Positions 63,424 through 64,000 of a stretch of 64,000 nt of DNA are shown here, one piece after another. The stretch is from Streptomyces sp. S4.7. Its GTDB lineage: Bacteria > Actinomycetota > Actinomycetes > Streptomycetales > Streptomycetaceae. The notes under the pieces are model-generated. The model made no database searches and was not told the origin of the DNA. It saw nothing but the letters and a program-made list of their open reading frames with translations. Position 1 is the first letter of the stretch; each line of letters begins with the position of its first letter. The position numbers were made by a program, and so were the translations under genes. The stretch is from the NCBI RefSeq assembly GCF_010384365.1, contig NZ_CP048397.1:1922001-1986000 (forward strand), read 5' to 3'.

Positions 63424-64000
63424 ATGAGTGCTGAGCGGAAGATCGCCGTGGTGACGGGAGCGGGTTCGGGCATCGGACGGGGCGTCTCGCTCGCCCTCGC
63501 CGGGGCCGGCTGGTCGGTGGTGCTCGCGGGGCGGAAGGCGGAGCGCCTGGCGGAGACGGCGGCGCTGGCGCCCGGCGCGGACCTGGTCCGGGTGCCGACC
63601 GACGTGGCGCGGCCCGAGGACGTGGACGCGCTCTTCGGGACGGTGCGCGAGAGGTACGGCAGGATCGACTTCCTCTTCAACAACGCGGGCACGTTCGGCC
63701 CCGGCGGCGTACCGCTGGAGGATCTGCCCTACTCCGCCTGGCGCAAGGTCGTCGACACCAATCTGACGGGCTCGTTCCTGTGCGCGCAGGCGGCGTTCCG
63801 GCTGATGAAGGACCAGGAACCGCAGGGCGGCCGGATCATCAACAACGGGTCGATCTCGGCGCACGCGCCACGCCCGGACTCGGTGGCGTACACGGCGACC
63901 AAGCACGCGCTGACCGGCCTCACCAAGTCGCTGTCCCTGGACGGCCGTCCGTACCGCATCGCCTGCGGCCAGATCGACATCGGCAACGCGGCGACGGACA
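63424..64000 (+). CDS. Short-chain dehydrogenase/reductase (3' end outside window)
   Basis: The first 192 codons of a classical [11 protein letters not shown] is at residues 11-18, NNAG near 83, the catalytic Ser in [10 protein letters not shown] and YTATK as Tyr/Lys. The substrate is unknown. It starts ATG 63424; the end lies beyond the right edge. Divergent from phoD. Confidence 0.92.
   Translation, partial: MSAERKIAVVTGAGSGIGRGVSLALAGAGWSVVLAGRKAERLAETAALAPGADLVRVPTDVARPEDVDALFGTVRERYGRIDFLFNNAGTFGPGGVPLEDLPYSAWRKVVDTNLTGSFLCAQAAFRLMKDQEPQGGRIINNGSISAHAPRPDSVAYTATKHALTGLTKSLSLDGRPYRIACGQIDIGNAATD

Overview
The window is about 72% GC, with strong G/C bias at third codon positions and many GTG/TTG starts. 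Its content (maltose cluster without its own ABC ATPase, glnE beside a second glutamine synthetase, HtaA/Hmu haem uptake, a TTA-bearing gene, LAXTG anchoring, an F420-linked reductase) points to a Streptomyces chromosome core region, related in gene order to the malR-malEFG-glnE-glnA2 segment of S. coelicolor as I remember it. No rRNA, tRNA, CRISPR array or insertion sequence was seen.

Layout. 1-377: 5' part of a DUF4230 gene. 694-15731: starch and maltodextrin utilisation. This comprises a giant secreted amylase-pullulanase, a secreted CBM20 alpha-amylase, a LacI regulator very like MalR, alpha-glucosidase aglA, permeases malG and malF, binding protein malE and divergent malR. GCAAG/CTTGC operator sequences lie in front of aml and between malE and malR. 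Secreted enzymes cut polymer, MalEFG imports oligomers, AglA finishes hydrolysis inside the cell, and MalR (probably with its paralogue) represses.

15806-25719: PAP2-family membrane protein, glnE, a PPOX-fold protein, a TauE-type permease, an unrecognised 508-codon gene with an in-frame TTA codon followed 6 bp later by a Nudix gene, and glnA2. 25918-29876: small regulators (ArsR with VOC protein, MarR), a DUF3105-DUF305 pair and a CBS protein. 29997-36686: nadE, a membrane-anchored EEP-fold enzyme, TetR, a DHA2 drug exporter and panB with a strong terminator.

36718-38777 is a decayed locus. Four 7-bp repeats at exact 11-bp spacing stand before a DrrA-like ABC ATPase carrying two one-base deletions. 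Its permease is cut short and fused, in convergent orientation, to the remnant of an AfsR/SARP-type regulator that also has an internal deletion.

38994-45934: site-2-type protease, F420-linked reductase, MFS exporter, map, haem oxygenase with an iron box, PhzF-like protein. 46187-53691: haem acquisition (two HtaA surface proteins, hmuTUV, lipoprotein) around a shared iron box. 53764-64000: Prim-Pol protein, TetR, DDAH, Rsm22-like methyltransferase, lipoprotein, Bcr-type exporter, GFO/IDH/MocA oxidoreductase, Tat-exported PhoD, and an SDR cut by the right edge. Several genes (arsR, nadE, npdG, map, malR, rsm22 and others) have a -10-like hexamer 6-8 nt before the start and no Shine-Dalgarno sequence, so they are probably leaderless.
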